Part shown: positions 29,987 through 44,168 of the stretch, in pieces
Layout: each line of letters starts with the position of its first letter
How positions within the stretch are numbered: the first letter of the stretch is position 1
Source of the DNA: Bifidobacterium breve
GTDB taxonomy: Bacteria > Actinomycetota > Thermoleophilia > Solirubrobacterales > Solirubrobacteraceae
DNA length: 64,000 nucleotides
Assembly: GCA_945878865.1 (NCBI GenBank)
Contig: CAMCUD010000005.1
Span: forward strand, 1-64,000
Direction: 5' to 3'
Made by a program: the position numbers and the translations under genes
The notes under the pieces: model-generated
What the model saw: the letters and a program-made list of their open reading frames with translations, nothing else
Database searches by the model: none
Told to the model about the DNA's origin: nothing

Positions 29987-30313
29987 CTAGGAGGCGAGAC
30001 GGATCTCGATGTCGACGCCGGCCGGAAGATGGTCCAGGCGCTGCAGCGAGTCGACCGTCTTCGGGGTCGGCTGGTGGATGTCGATGAGCCGCTTGTGGGT
30101 GCGGATCTCGAAGTGCTCCTGCGAGTCCTTGTCCTTGAAGGGCGAGCGGACGACGGCGTAGACGTTCTTCTCCGTCGGCAGGGGCACGGGACCGGAGACC
30201 GTCGCGCCCGTGCGCGTCGCGGTCTCGACGATCTCCTTCGCCGCCGTCTCGATGGCCGAGTGGTCGTAGGCCTTGAGGCGGATGCGGATCTTGTTTTGGG
30301 TGGCGGCGGCCAT
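29987..30313 (-). CDS. rpsJ: 30S ribosomal protein S10 (NusE)
   Basis: 108 residues. [20 protein letters not shown] and [20 protein letters not shown] are the uS10 signature. It is also the NusB partner in antitermination. It is the first gene of the S10 cluster, with its own leader after the tuf terminator. The GGGGAGG Shine-Dalgarno lies 12 bases before the ATG, inside a hairpin. Confidence 0.97.
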   Translation of the reverse strand: MAAATQNKIRIRLKAYDHSAIETAAKEIVETATRTGATVSGPVPLPTEKNVYAVVRSPFKDKDSQEHFEIRTHKRLIDIHQPTPKTVDSLQRLDHLPAGVDIEIRLAS

Positions 30314-30325
30314 GGCGGTCTAGAA

Positions 30326-30343
30326 CCTCCCCTCCGGGGGAGG
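30326..30343 (-). promoter_or_regulatory. Leader hairpin sequestering the rpsJ ribosome binding site
   Basis: On the minus strand CCTCCCC, a CGGA loop and GGGGAGG form a perfect 7-bp GC stem. The 3' arm is the purine-rich Shine-Dalgarno of rpsJ. Such a stem can gate translation of the S10 operon. Confidence 0.5.
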
Positions 30344-30373
30344 GCAGGACGGAACTCCTGATTCGTATCGGTC

Positions 30374-30379
30374 TGTCAA
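30374..30379 (-). promoter_or_regulatory. Consensus -35 hexamer before rpsJ
   Basis: A perfect TTGACA on the minus strand overlaps the T-tract of the tuf terminator. No good -10 is found 16-18 bases downstream, so this is only a candidate promoter for the S10 cluster. Confidence 0.3.
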
Positions 30380-30386
30380 AACAGGC

Positions 30387-30411
30387 GGCCCGCGCCGAAG
30401 AGGCGCGGGCC
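30387..30411 (-). terminator. Intrinsic terminator after tuf
   Basis: A perfect 10-bp GC stem (30387-30396 with 30402-30411) with a TCTTC loop on the minus strand, followed by GCCTGTTTTG. It separates fusA-tuf from the S10 cluster. Confidence 0.8.
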
Positions 30412-30426
30412 GGCCTTACGAAACTG

Positions 30427-31611
<1,185 letters not shown>

Positions 31612-31673
31612 TTCTCTTCGTCTCCTCTAGCTCAAACTCTTGGGGGGCAACTGCGGAACGCTATCGAACATCC

Positions 31674-33788
<2,115 letters not shown>

Positions 33789-33824
33789 GAGAGCGGGGGC
33801 GTACCTTGCTTCGGGCAAAAGAAA

Positions 33825-33842
33825 CGGGCCCTCTCGGGCCCG
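33825..33842 (-). terminator. Terminator/attenuator hairpin in the fusA leader
   Basis: Minus strand CGGGCCC, GAGA, GGGCCCG, then TTTCTTTTG: a canonical intrinsic terminator. It lies 36 bases before the fusA ATG and downstream of the only good promoter, so it should attenuate fusA-tuf unless disrupted. Confidence 0.7.
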
Positions 33843-33876
33843 CGCGCACGACCGGTGGATGACCGGGGCCGACGCG

Positions 33877-33897
33877 CTATGTGCCGAGGGACTCCAT
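33877..33897 (-). CDS. Possible six-residue leader peptide (MESLGT) before fusA
   Basis: A minimal ORF, ATG through TAG, lies between the TGCTATAGT promoter and the terminator hairpin. Ribosome occupancy here could influence folding of the downstream hairpin. No clear Shine-Dalgarno precedes it, so its translation is unproven. Confidence 0.25.
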   Translation of the reverse strand: MESLGT

Positions 33898-33933
33898 TCG
33901 TGAGGACCGCGCCGGAGAACGGCGCGACGGGTG

Positions 33934-33942
33934 ACTATAGCA
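33934..33942 (-). promoter_or_regulatory. Extended -10 promoter of fusA-tuf
   Basis: The minus strand reads TGCTATAGT: a TG extension and a near-consensus -10 (TATAGT). It predicts a leader of about 140 bases. No -35 match is seen at 17-18 bases, as usual for extended -10 promoters. Confidence 0.6.
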
Positions 33943-33996
33943 GCGCCCGGACGGCCCGAAGGCCGGTGCAATTCGCCGTCCGGATAGGGACGCGGG

Positions 33997-34560
33997 ATGA
34001 TGCCGGACGTGTCCCCCGCGCCGCGTGATAACCCCGAGTGGATGGCTGGTTATGCGGCGGGGACATCCGACGCGCACGCTGGGGAGACGGCCCAGATGCT
34101 GCGGCTCGATGAAGATCACGGCCTGACCTGGCATCGGGGGTACATGGTGGGCCGTCAGGCCCACCGCGACGTCGTGGCTCCTGCGGGCTGGCCGACGATC
34201 ATCGCCATCGCAGCCAGCGAGACGTTCGTCACCACGTCGACGGCGCGCTGGCCGCGGCCGGCGCGCCTCGCCGGGGCCCTGGCGGTTGGCGCGGCGACAC
34301 AGCGCCTGGGGGTGCGCAGCGGCCGACGGCGGGCGAACCGCCTCGGGTACATGCGGATGGGCGACCTCCCTCCGACCGACCCGATGGTCTCGATGATCGC
34401 GCCCGCCGTCGCGGTGTCGGTGGCGCGCCAGGCATGGTGGCGGTTGCGCCATGGACGCGCGGAGATGCCCCGGGGCCAACGCACGGCGCCACGCGAGCTG
34501 GCGCGCGGCGTGATCGTCGCGGGCGTCCTGCGCCTCGAATGGGACCGCCGCAACCGCTGA
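33997..34560 (+). CDS. Orphan protein of unknown function with paired W-x2-GY motifs
   Basis: 187 residues. AGGGA precedes the ATG by six bases. The N-terminal part has two similar stretches, [17 protein letters not shown] and [15 protein letters not shown]. The middle is hydrophobic or amphipathic ([18 protein letters not shown] and [13 protein letters not shown]). The C-terminal end is Arg-rich. Competing minus-strand frames are Arg-rich shadows. It lies head-to-head with fusA and tail-to-tail with the chemoreceptor-like gene. No family was recognised. Confidence 0.55.
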   Translation: MMPDVSPAPRDNPEWMAGYAAGTSDAHAGETAQMLRLDEDHGLTWHRGYMVGRQAHRDVVAPAGWPTIIAIAASETFVTTSTARWPRPARLAGALAVGAATQRLGVRSGRRRANRLGYMRMGDLPPTDPMVSMIAPAVAVSVARQAWWRLRHGRAEMPRGQRTAPRELARGVIVAGVLRLEWDRRNR

Positions 34561-34621
34561 ACGTCCGATCACCGTCGCCAGAGCGACGGCGATCAGACGC
34601 TCGGCGCGAACGTGACGCGCG

Positions 34622-35818
34622 CTAGTACGTGAAGCGGGCGACAACCGCCTCGAGCGACGCCGCGCGCTCGTGGAGCTCCCGGCTCGACGCGGCGACCTGC
34701 TGGGTCGACGCGCTCGTCTCCTCCGCCGACGCCGACACCTCCTCCGTTGACGCGTTGGCCTCGGTCGCGACCGTCGCGACCTCGTCCGTGGCGGCAGCCA
34801 CGCGGTCGATGCAGCCCGAGACGTCCTGGATGCTCTGCGCCAGCCCCTCGAACGCGTCACGCGTCTTGGCGACGGTCTCCGCCGAGGACTCCGCGAGCCT
34901 GCGCACCTCCTCCGCGACCACCGCGAACCCGCGGCCGTGCTCGCCGGCGCGGGCCGCCTCGATGGCCGCGTTGAGCGCCAGCAGGTTGGTCTGGTCGGCG
35001 ATCGCCGCGATCTCCGCGGTGAACGCGACCCCCTCGTCGGCGACGCTCCGCGCCCGTCCGGCGAGGTCCACCGCCTCGCCCGTGACCTCGCCCACGGACC
35101 GCACCAGCTGGACCTGGCGCTGCGCCCCCTCGGCGACGGACCCCGACGCGACGGCGATCTGCTCGATCGCTGAGCCCGTCTCCTCGGTCGTCGTCGCCAT
35201 CTCGCGCGTGGCCTGGGTGAGATGCTCGGCGGTGTCGCTGAGCTCGTGCACCATGTCGGCGATCCCCAGCCGCGACGCGTCGTAGGCGCGCAGGCCGCCC
35301 TGCGCACGCGAGAGCATGTCGTTGAAGACCTCCGCGAGGTCACCGACCTTCTGGCCGGGCGCAGCGGTGATCGGCTCGGTCACCGGATCCGCCGTGACGG
35401 TCAGATCACCCGCGGCCATCGCCTCGAGACCCGCGCCCAGCCCCGTCAGGCAGTGGTCGTTGAGGCTGCGCATCCTTGCCCGCAGGTCGTCGAGCGAGGA
35501 CTGGTCGCCGAGCGCCTCGCGCAGCTGCTCACGCAGCGCCGTGTAGCTCGCGATCGCAGACTGGGCGCGGCGGAGCATCGAGTTGAAGACGCCGACGAGA
35601 TCGGCGAGGTCCTCGTCGTCGGTGGACAGTTCGATGGGCGCGGTCACGGGCACCACGTCCTGCGTCATGTCCCCGCGCGCCATCGCGGCAAGACTGCGCT
35701 CCAGTCCCGACAGGCAGTGCTCGTCGAGACTGTGCAGCCGCTCGCGCAGCGCCGAAACGACCGGGTCACCGGATGGCGCGGCGGGGGGTCGAGGGGCAGA
35801 ACGGCGGGAAATGGCCAC
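34622..35818 (-). CDS. Soluble chemoreceptor-like protein with two HAMP-like repeats (paralogue 1)
   Basis: 398 residues from the GTG at 35818, chosen for the AAGGA upstream; the frame is open to 35872. It has no membrane segment. Two tandem 88-residue-spaced modules ([21 protein letters not shown] and [21 protein letters not shown], Cys35 and Cys123) resemble poly-HAMP. A coiled-coil signalling domain follows, with the MCP hairpin tip [20 protein letters not shown] and [17 protein letters not shown]. It should be cytoplasmic. No CheA, CheW, CheR or CheB gene is nearby, so its output is unknown. It is about half-identical by eye to the next gene. Confidence 0.88.
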   Translation of the reverse strand: MAISRRSAPRPPAAPSGDPVVSALRERLHSLDEHCLSGLERSLAAMARGDMTQDVVPVTAPIELSTDDEDLADLVGVFNSMLRRAQSAIASYTALREQLREALGDQSSLDDLRARMRSLNDHCLTGLGAGLEAMAAGDLTVTADPVTEPITAAPGQKVGDLAEVFNDMLSRAQGGLRAYDASRLGIADMVHELSDTAEHLTQATREMATTTEETGSAIEQIAVASGSVAEGAQRQVQLVRSVGEVTGEAVDLAGRARSVADEGVAFTAEIAAIADQTNLLALNAAIEAARAGEHGRGFAVVAEEVRRLAESSAETVAKTRDAFEGLAQSIQDVSGCIDRVAAATDEVATVATEANASTEEVSASAEETSASTQQVAASSRELHERAASLEAVVARFTY

Positions 35819-35966
35819 GGGCGACGGTCCTTGTCTGGCTGAGGCGGGGACGGACCCGCGGAACCGGGTCACCCAAGAAATCGGAGCCTCGCGCGCCGAC
35901 CTTGAGCGAGCCTTCCCGCGATCCGCCCCGCAACCAGCGACGGGAGGCCGCCCGCCGCCGCGGATC

Positions 35967-38003
<2,037 letters not shown>

Positions 38004-38011
<8 letters not shown>

Positions 38012-39473
38012 CAGCGGCCTCACGCGGAAGCTCGATGGTCACCGCGAGCCCGCCCCCGAAGGGCGCCCACCCGTGGGCACAGCCGCCATGCGCCTCGGCG
38101 ATCGTCCGGACGACGGCGAGCCCCAGGCCGGTGCCCTCCTTCCCACGCTGATCGCCGCTCTGAAAGAAGCGATCGAACAGCCGCGGGAGATCCTCGTCGG
38201 GCACGCCGGGTCCTTCGTCGCGGACCTCCAGCACGGCACGGCCGTCAGCCGGACGGACATCGACGACGATCTCCGTGTCCAGCGGTGCGTGCTTCAGCGC
38301 GTTGGACAGCAGGTTGTCGATGACCTGGCCGAGCCGGTCGACGTCCCCCCGCATGGGGACCGACGCCGCGCCTGTCTGGCGGATGCGGACCGAGCCGGCC
38401 GCGGCCGCAGGAGCCGCCGATCCGACCGCGTCGGCCGCGACCCGGACGAGATCGAGCGGTGCGACCTGCAACGCGACGCGATCGAGGTCGTCACGGGCGA
38501 GCAGCAGCAGATCGTCGACCAGGCGGATGAGTCGGCGAGCGTTGCGGTCCACGACCTCCAGCTGCTCGGCCTGCTCCTCGTCCGCCGGGTGCTGCCGCAG
38601 GAGCTCGACGAACATCGTCATCGCCGCAAGCGGCGTGCGGAGCTCGTGCGACGCCGACGCGATGAACAGGTCCTTCGACCGTTCCAGCCGTCGGATCTGC
38701 GTCAGGTCATGCAGCGTTCCGATGTAGCCGCACGGCTCAGAGGTCCCGGGGTCGCAGTCCCGGATCGGGACCGCGCAGCTCAACACGTTCCCGGTGCTGC
38801 CGTCGTGACGCACCACCCGGTACTCGTGCGCAAAGGCCTCGCCCCGCGCGCCGGTCGCCTGCCACGCCGCGCTCAGTCCTTCGAGATCCTCCGGATGGAC
38901 AGCTGCGAGCCAGCGTGAGCCGATGTCCCGGCCACGCGGATGGCCGAGGATCTGCCATCCGCTCTCGCTGACGAACGTCGCGCGGCCGTCACCGTCCAGC
39001 TCGTAGATCCCGATTGGCGAGCTCTGGACGAGTGCGCGGAAGCGCAACTCGCCGCGGCGCACCTGCTTGAGCGCGAACTCGCGTGCAGAGACATCGCGGT
39101 AGTGCCACAGGTGGCCGTGATACTCGTCGTCGATCCACAGCGGCACGTAGTCGCGTTCCAGACGCCGGCCCGCGGCCATGACCACCGGCTCTCCCGTGAC
39201 CTGCACGCGGTCGGCGAGGATCTCGTCGATGCGGGCGACGAAGCCCTCGGGATCCGCGAAGAGACCCGCTGAGGCCTCGGCCGCTCCCGCGCAGTCGGTT
39301 CCCACGAGGTCCTCCGGTGCGGCGGGGATGCCGAAGAGCTCGCAGAACGCCTGGTTGACGACGACGATGTGCCGCCGCTCATCCTCGAGCAGCACCCCGC
39401 CCACCAGGCCCGCGATCACCCGTGCGAGCCGGGGGTCTGCTGCTGCCGGAACGAGATCCGTCTCGCTCTCCAT
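38004..39473 (-). CDS. Soluble PAS-PAS histidine kinase
   Basis: 489 residues from the ATG at 39473 (MESETDLVPAAADPRLARV); the frame is open further upstream and the start is uncertain. Two PAS domains (~20-130 and ~145-260; the second contains IYELDGDGRATFVSESGWQI). HisKA has His276 in ASASHELRTPL. HATPase has the N box LLSNALKHA, G1 DEGPGVP and G2 GTGLGLAVV. It has no membrane segment, so it senses an internal signal or bound cofactor. It should phosphorylate the adjacent regulator. Confidence 0.92.
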
Positions 39474-39842
39474 ACGAGACACAACGGCTTGGCCCCGCCG
39501 GCAGGCCACCACTCGGCGTATTCCGGGGACGTCTGTTCGCCCGCGCATCCCGAGTTCCGGGGACCTCTGCATGGAGGCTCCGGTCGCGGGACCTCGGAGG
39601 GCCTGGTGTCCCGCGACCGGAGTGTTCCATGGCTTCTGCGAAAGCCGGGAGGCGGATCACGGCGCGCGGCTCCACCCTTGAGCGCCGCGACCGCCTCCCG
39701 GCGAACCACCCGGGGTGGTCCGTCCCGGGCTGCTCACTGGTCCTCGCACCGCAGGTATCGGCGCGGCAGGTATGGGTGAGGTTCCAGCTCCGTGACGGGA
39801 GCGTGTCAGCGGCGGCGCGACGTCAAAGACGCCGCGAGGGGA
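39474..39842. other. 369-bp intergenic region between rpsG and the histidine kinase
   Basis: It contains a long inverted repeat (39570-39631), two TTCCGGGGAC.TCTG copies beginning at 39531 and 39555, a short palindrome ACCACCC/GGGTGGT near 39705-39720, and a weak rpsG stem at 39817-39835 (one mismatch, AAA loop). No ORF with coding character was found. The kinase promoter must lie here, but no convincing -10/-35 was recognised. Confidence 0.6.
39570..39631. repeat. Long inverted repeat downstream of rpsG
   Basis: 39578-39592 and 39608-39622 are perfect 15-bp inverse copies with a 15-nt loop. Outside them CATGGA/TCCATG pair again after short internal loops. No T-tract follows on the minus strand. 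It could be a terminator, an operator or a mobile REP-type element. Confidence 0.6.
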
Positions 39843-40313
39843 CTACCAGCGGTAGTGGGCGAAGGCCTTGTTGGCCTGCGCCATGCGGAAGATGTCGTCC
39901 TTCCGCTTGAACGCGCCGCCCTGCTGGGACTGCGCGTCGAGCAGCTCGTTGGCGAGCCGCTGGGCCATCGTCTTCTCGCGGCGCTGGCGGGCGAACTCCA
40001 CGAGCCAGCGGACGGCGAGCGTGCGGGCGCGGCGCGCCGGCACCTCGACGGGGACCTGGTAGGTCGCGCCGCCGACACGGCGGGAGCGGACCTCGAGCGA
40101 CGGCGTCAGCGCCTTGATCGAGAGCTCCAGCTGCTCGATCGGATCCTTGCCGGTCTTCTCGCCCATGATCGCGAGCGCGTCGTAGACGATGCGCTCGGCG
40201 GTCGACTTCTTGCCGTCGAGCATCACGCGGTTGATGACCTGCGTGACGAGACGGGAGCGATGGACGGTGTCCGGCTCGATGGTCCGGATCTGGGCGGCTG
40301 CGCGACGGGGCAT
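39843..40313 (-). CDS. rpsG: 30S ribosomal protein S7
   Basis: 156 residues. [40 protein letters not shown] and [16 protein letters not shown] identify uS7, the head nucleator. It lies 34 bases after rpsL. Normally fusA would follow directly. Here ~6 kb of other genes intervene. Confidence 0.97.
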   Translation of the reverse strand: MPRRAAAQIRTIEPDTVHRSRLVTQVINRVMLDGKKSTAERIVYDALAIMGEKTGKDPIEQLELSIKALTPSLEVRSRRVGGATYQVPVEVPARRARTLAVRWLVEFARQRREKTMAQRLANELLDAQSQQGGAFKRKDDIFRMAQANKAFAHYRW

Positions 40314-40347
40314 GAAGCTCTGGAGGTTCCTGAAGGTTCGGGCGGAG

Positions 40348-40743
40348 CTACTTCTTCTTGACGCCGTACTGCGAGCGGGCCTTCTTGCGATCGCTCACGC
40401 CAGCGGCGTCGAGCGTGCCGCGGACGACCTTGTAGCGGACGCCCGGAAGGTCCTTGACGCGGCCACCGCGCACGAGGACGACGGAGAGCTCCTGCAGGTT
40501 GTGGCCCTCGCCCGGGATGTAGGCGGTGACTTCGATCGACCCCGTGATCCGGACACGCGCGACCTTGCGCAGGGCGGAGTTCGGCTTCTTCGGGGTGGTG
40601 GTGTACACGCGGGTGCACACGCCGCGGCGCTGCGGGGCGGCGACCTTCTTCTTGCGACCCTTACCGGACTTGAGACCGGGGGTGGCGAGCTTCTTGGCCT
40701 TCGCCTTGCGGCCCTTGCGGACGAGCTGTGAAGTCGTGGGCAT
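40348..40743 (-). CDS. rpsL: 30S ribosomal protein S12
   Basis: 131 residues. The decoding-centre motif [17 protein letters not shown] is present, with Lys in the position linked to streptomycin sensitivity, as is the second motif [27 protein letters not shown]. The N-terminus has a slightly longer basic stretch ([17 protein letters not shown]) than in E. coli. A candidate -10 lies 10 bases before the ATG. Confidence 0.97.
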   Translation of the reverse strand: MPTTSQLVRKGRKAKAKKLATPGLKSGKGRKKKVAAPQRRGVCTRVYTTTPKKPNSALRKVARVRITGSIEVTAYIPGEGHNLQELSVVLVRGGRVKDLPGVRYKVVRGTLDAAGVSDRKKARSQYGVKKK

Positions 40744-40753
40744 CGGGTCGAGG

Positions 40754-40762
40754 ATGGTAGCA
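40754..40762 (-). promoter_or_regulatory. Candidate extended -10 promoter of rpsL-rpsG
   Basis: TGCTACCAT on the minus strand, 10 bases before the ATG, predicts a leaderless or near-leaderless mRNA. It matches the TGCTAnnnT pattern of fusA, rpmJ and rpoB. Confidence 0.45.
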
Positions 40763-40771
40763 GCGTCCGAT

Positions 40772-41575
40772 TCACCGCCGGGCGACGCCGCGCTCCCAGG
40801 TCACGAGTCGGGCGATCCGGGTGAAGCCACGTGCGTTGGGATGCACGTCGAACGCCGCCGGATCCGCGGGGCACGCACGGGTCAGCCGGCACGTCATCTC
40901 GACGTTCAGGGGCACGGCGGTGCCCCCAAGCCCACCGGTCATCTGGAACTCCGCGACGCGGAAGTCCAAGGCGACGTCGGCCACCCGCCAGCCCTCGGCG
41001 CGGTAGGCCTTCTCCAAGGCCCGGTCGAACGCGAGCACGACCGGCACAGAGGCGCGTGCCTCATCCCTGCGGCCCTGAACCCAGTACCCCAGAAACGGGT
41101 CGTGATACGTGGTTGCCACGAGCGCCGCACCGCGTCCGGCCGCCGCCCGCAGCCGCCGCGCGATCGTCCGCACCTCGGCCACCACCGCCGGGAGCCGCTC
41201 CCGCAGGCACGCGGTGTCACCCTGCGCGACGCAGTCCTGCACGTCGTTGGCGCCGACCGTCAGGGTGACGAGATCAACCTTCCCGCGCCGCGCACGCAGA
41301 TCCGCCACCGCTGTCGCGAGCTGGCTGCCGGCCGCATACGCGCACGGTCCGCCACCGCGCACCACCTGCGCGGCTGTGATCCCCGGACAGCCGACGCGCC
41401 GCACGCGCAAGCGCGGCTGGCGCCGCCGCAGGTCCGTCGCGACCCGCGCGGGATACGTCTCGACCTGCTGAAACGGCGCGGTCATCGAATCCCCCGCCGC
41501 GAGGTACGTCGACCCGGCGACGGGTGCGGGCGCCGTCGCGGCGGCGATCGCCGCGAGGACGTGGCTGAGGCCCAT
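40772..41575 (-). CDS. Secreted SGNH/GDSL-type hydrolase
   Basis: 267 residues. A short hydrophobic start ([18 protein letters not shown]) could be a signal peptide. SGNH blocks: AAGDSM (nucleophile Ser), Gly in GCPGITA, Asn in VGANDV, and the C-terminal Asp-x-x-His in FDVHPN. Several Cys pairs suit an exported enzyme. An esterase or lipase on an unknown substrate. The ATG overlaps the ald stop by one base, so they are coupled. Confidence 0.87.
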   Translation of the reverse strand: MGLSHVLAAIAAATAPAPVAGSTYLAAGDSMTAPFQQVETYPARVATDLRRRQPRLRVRRVGCPGITAAQVVRGGGPCAYAAGSQLATAVADLRARRGKVDLVTLTVGANDVQDCVAQGDTACLRERLPAVVAEVRTIARRLRAAAGRGAALVATTYHDPFLGYWVQGRRDEARASVPVVLAFDRALEKAYRAEGWRVADVALDFRVAEFQMTGGLGGTAVPLNVEMTCRLTRACPADPAAFDVHPNARGFTRIARLVTWERGVARR

Positions 41576-42693
41576 CAGCCGGGCAGCGCCATCGCCGGGT
41601 CGACCGCCTCGAGACCCTGGTCGATGGCGACCGGCGCGTACGTCACGTGCCCGGCGTGCACGTTCAGGCCCTTCATGAACCCGGGATCGCTGCCGAGCGC
41701 GCGCCGCGGCCCGAGATCGGCGAGCTTGACGATGTACGGCATCGTCGCGTTCGTCAGCGCGTGCGTGCTGGTGATCGGCACGGCGCCGGGCATGTTCGCG
41801 ACGCAGTAGTGCGTGATGCCGTCGACCTCGTACGTCGGATCAGAGTGCGTCGTCGGGCGCGACGTCTCGAAGCAGCCCCCCTGGTCGATCGCGACATCGA
41901 CGAGCACCGCGCCCGGCTTCATGAGCTTGAGCTGCTCGCGCGTGATGACCCGCGGCGCCTTCGCCCCGGCGACGAGCACCGCGCCGATGACGAGATCCAT
42001 CTCGGGCAGGCGCTCCTCGATGTGCAGCGTCGAGGCAAAGCAGGTGTCCGCGCGACCGCCGAAGGCGATGTCGAGTTCGCGCAGGCGATCGATGTTGCGG
42101 TCGTAGACGAAGACCGTCGCCTCCATGCCGATCGCGATGAACGCGGCCTGCATCCCGACGACGCCGCCGCCGATGATCATGACGTTCGCCGCCGCCACGC
42201 CGGGGACGCCACCGAGGAGGATCCCGCGGCCGCCGAGCGGCTTCTCGAGCATGAACGCGCCAGCCTGCGTCGCGATCTTCCCGGCGACCTCGCTCATCGG
42301 AGCGAGCAGGGGCAGCCGTCCGCGCGCGTCCTCGACCGTCTCGTAGGCGATGCAGGTCGCGCCGCTGTCCATGAGGCCCCGGGTCAGCTCCGGGTCCGGC
42401 GCGAGATGCAGGTAGGTGAACAGGACGTGGTGCGGGCGCAGCCGCGCGACCTCGACCGGCTGCGGCTCCTTGACCTTGACGATGAGCTCAGCCTGCTCGA
42501 AGAGGGCGTCGGCGTCCGGGACGATCGTCGCGCCCTGCGCGACATACGCCTCGTCCTCGATCGCCGAGCCGACGCCGGCGCCCGCCTGGACGAACACCTC
42601 GTGGCCGTGGTCGTGCAGCTCGCGGACGCCGGCGGGGGTCAGCGCCACCCGGTACTCGTCCGTCTTGATCTCGGTGGGGACGCCGACCTTCAT
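41575..42693 (-). CDS. ald: Alanine dehydrogenase
   Basis: 372 residues, normal length. Start MKVGVPTEIKTDEYRVALTP. The catalytic Lys75 (IVKVKEPQ) and His96 (LFTYLHLAPD) fall at canonical positions. The Rossmann motif is IIGGGVVGMQAA. It oxidises L-alanine to pyruvate, ammonia and NADH, or the reverse. It follows the class III aminotransferase by 4 bases, which suggests recycling of the alanine that enzyme makes. Confidence 0.95.
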   Translation of the reverse strand: MKVGVPTEIKTDEYRVALTPAGVRELHDHGHEVFVQAGAGVGSAIEDEAYVAQGATIVPDADALFEQAELIVKVKEPQPVEVARLRPHHVLFTYLHLAPDPELTRGLMDSGATCIAYETVEDARGRLPLLAPMSEVAGKIATQAGAFMLEKPLGGRGILLGGVPGVAAANVMIIGGGVVGMQAAFIAIGMEATVFVYDRNIDRLRELDIAFGGRADTCFASTLHIEERLPEMDLVIGAVLVAGAKAPRVITREQLKLMKPGAVLVDVAIDQGGCFETSRPTTHSDPTYEVDGITHYCVANMPGAVPITSTHALTNATMPYIVKLADLGPRRALGSDPGFMKGLNVHAGHVTYAPVAIDQGLEAVDPAMALPG

Positions 42694-42697
42694 CGCG

Positions 42698-44086
42698 TCA
42701 GCCCTTCAGGCCCAGGCGACGCGACGCCTCTTCGAGGACGGGCCGCAGGATGTTGCCGATCTCCTCGAACTGCTCCGCCGTCGTGATGAGCGGCGGCGCG
42801 AGCTGGATCACCGGGTCGCCGCGGTCGTCGGCGCGGCAGATCAAGCCGCGGCGGTACAGCTCGCCTGACAGGAAGCCGCGCAGGAGCCACTCGGACTCCT
42901 CCTCGTCGAACGTCGCCTTCGTCTCGCGGTCCTTGACGAGCTCGACGGCCTGGAAGAAGCCCATCCCGCGCACGTCGCCGACGATCGGGATGTCGCGCAG
43001 CGATTCCATCATCCCGCGGAAGACCGGCTCGGTCCGCTTGACGTGGCCGAGCAGGTCCTCGTTCTCGAAGACGTCGATGTTCGCGTGCGAGACCGCGCAG
43101 GCCACCGGGTGGCCGGCGAACGTGTACCCGTGGAGGAACGAGTTGTGCTCCTCGAAGAACGGCTCGGCGAGACGGTCCGAGGCGATGAGCGCGCCCATCG
43201 GCGCGTACGCGGACGTGATGCCCTTCGCCGTCGTGATCATGTCCGGCTGGTAGCCCAGGCGCTGGCAGCCGAAGAACTCGCCCAGGCGGCCCCAGCTGCA
43301 GATGACCTCATCGCTGATGAGCAGGACGTCGTACTCGTCGCAGATCTCGCGGACCCGCTGCCAGTAGCCGTCGGGCGGGACGAAGCACCCGCCGGCGTTC
43401 TGCACGGGCTCCATGATCACCGCGGCGACCGTGTCGGGCCCCTCGAACTCGATCTTGTCCTTGATCGTCTCGGCGAGGTCCTCGGGCCGCATGTAGTGCG
43501 GCAGCCGGTAGAGGTTCGTGTTCGGCACATGGACGCCGCCGGGCGTCAGCGGCTCGAACGGCTCGCGCAGGCTCGTGATGCCGGTGGCGCTGAGCGCGCC
43601 GAGCGTCGTGCCGTGGTAGGCGATCTCGCGGGCGATGACCTTCGTCTTGTTCGGCTTGCCCGAGAGCTTCCAGTACTGGCGGGCGAGCTTGATCGCCGAC
43701 TCGACGGACTCCGCGCCGCCGTTGGTGAAGAAGACGCGGTTCAGGTCACCGGGCGCGAGGTCCGCGATCCGCGCGGCGAGCGTGATGGCCTGCGGGTGCG
43801 CGTAGGACCAGTTCGTGACGAACTCGAGCTCCTTGGCCTGGTCCGCGCCGGCCTGGGCGACCTCGGCGCGGCCGTGGCCGATGTTCACGCAGAACAGCGC
43901 CGAGAGGCCGTCGAAGTACTTGTTGCCCTTGTCGTCCCAGAGGTAGCACCCCTCGCCGCGCACGATGATCGGGATCTCGTGCTGGTCGTCGTAGCCGCCC
44001 ATGCGGCTGAAGTGCAGCCAGAGGTGGCGCCGCCCCAGCTCCTGCAGGTCGGTCGCCGCGGCGGCCCTGGATTCAGTGGTGGCCAT
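42698..44086 (-). CDS. Class III omega-amino acid:pyruvate aminotransferase
   Basis: 462 residues. Fold-type I PLP enzyme with Lys288 (TTAKGI) as Schiff-base residue and Asp259 (ISDEVICSWGRLGEFF). The WSYAHPQAITLA and FTNGGAESVESAIKLARQYW segments are typical of taurine/beta-alanine/polyamine:pyruvate transaminases. These use pyruvate and release L-alanine, and the adjacent ald would regenerate pyruvate. The amino donor cannot be fixed. GAGGAC provides the ribosome binding site. Confidence 0.9.
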   Translation of the reverse strand: MATTESRAAAATDLQELGRRHLWLHFSRMGGYDDQHEIPIIVRGEGCYLWDDKGNKYFDGLSALFCVNIGHGRAEVAQAGADQAKELEFVTNWSYAHPQAITLAARIADLAPGDLNRVFFTNGGAESVESAIKLARQYWKLSGKPNKTKVIAREIAYHGTTLGALSATGITSLREPFEPLTPGGVHVPNTNLYRLPHYMRPEDLAETIKDKIEFEGPDTVAAVIMEPVQNAGGCFVPPDGYWQRVREICDEYDVLLISDEVICSWGRLGEFFGCQRLGYQPDMITTAKGITSAYAPMGALIASDRLAEPFFEEHNSFLHGYTFAGHPVACAVSHANIDVFENEDLLGHVKRTEPVFRGMMESLRDIPIVGDVRGMGFFQAVELVKDRETKATFDEEESEWLLRGFLSGELYRRGLICRADDRGDPVIQLAPPLITTAEQFEEIGNILRPVLEEASRRLGLKG

Positions 44087-44168
44087 GTGGTCCTCGGTTC
44101 GGCGTCGGTGCCGCCGTCCACGCTAGCGAGCGCCCCGGAGCCCGGCAACCGGGGACTGGACCGGCGGG

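Noticed and set aside
33877-35343. 488-codon minus-strand frame covering the receptor-1 C-terminus and the plus-strand orphan
   Set aside because: Ser/Arg/Pro-rich out-of-frame reading of the receptor gene. Only its last seven codons (the MESLGT ORF) are of interest.
40763-40771. A conventional promoter with -35 and -10 between ald/SGNH and rpsL
   Set aside because: The gap is only 28 bases and no -35 was seen. Only an extended -10 candidate could be kept.
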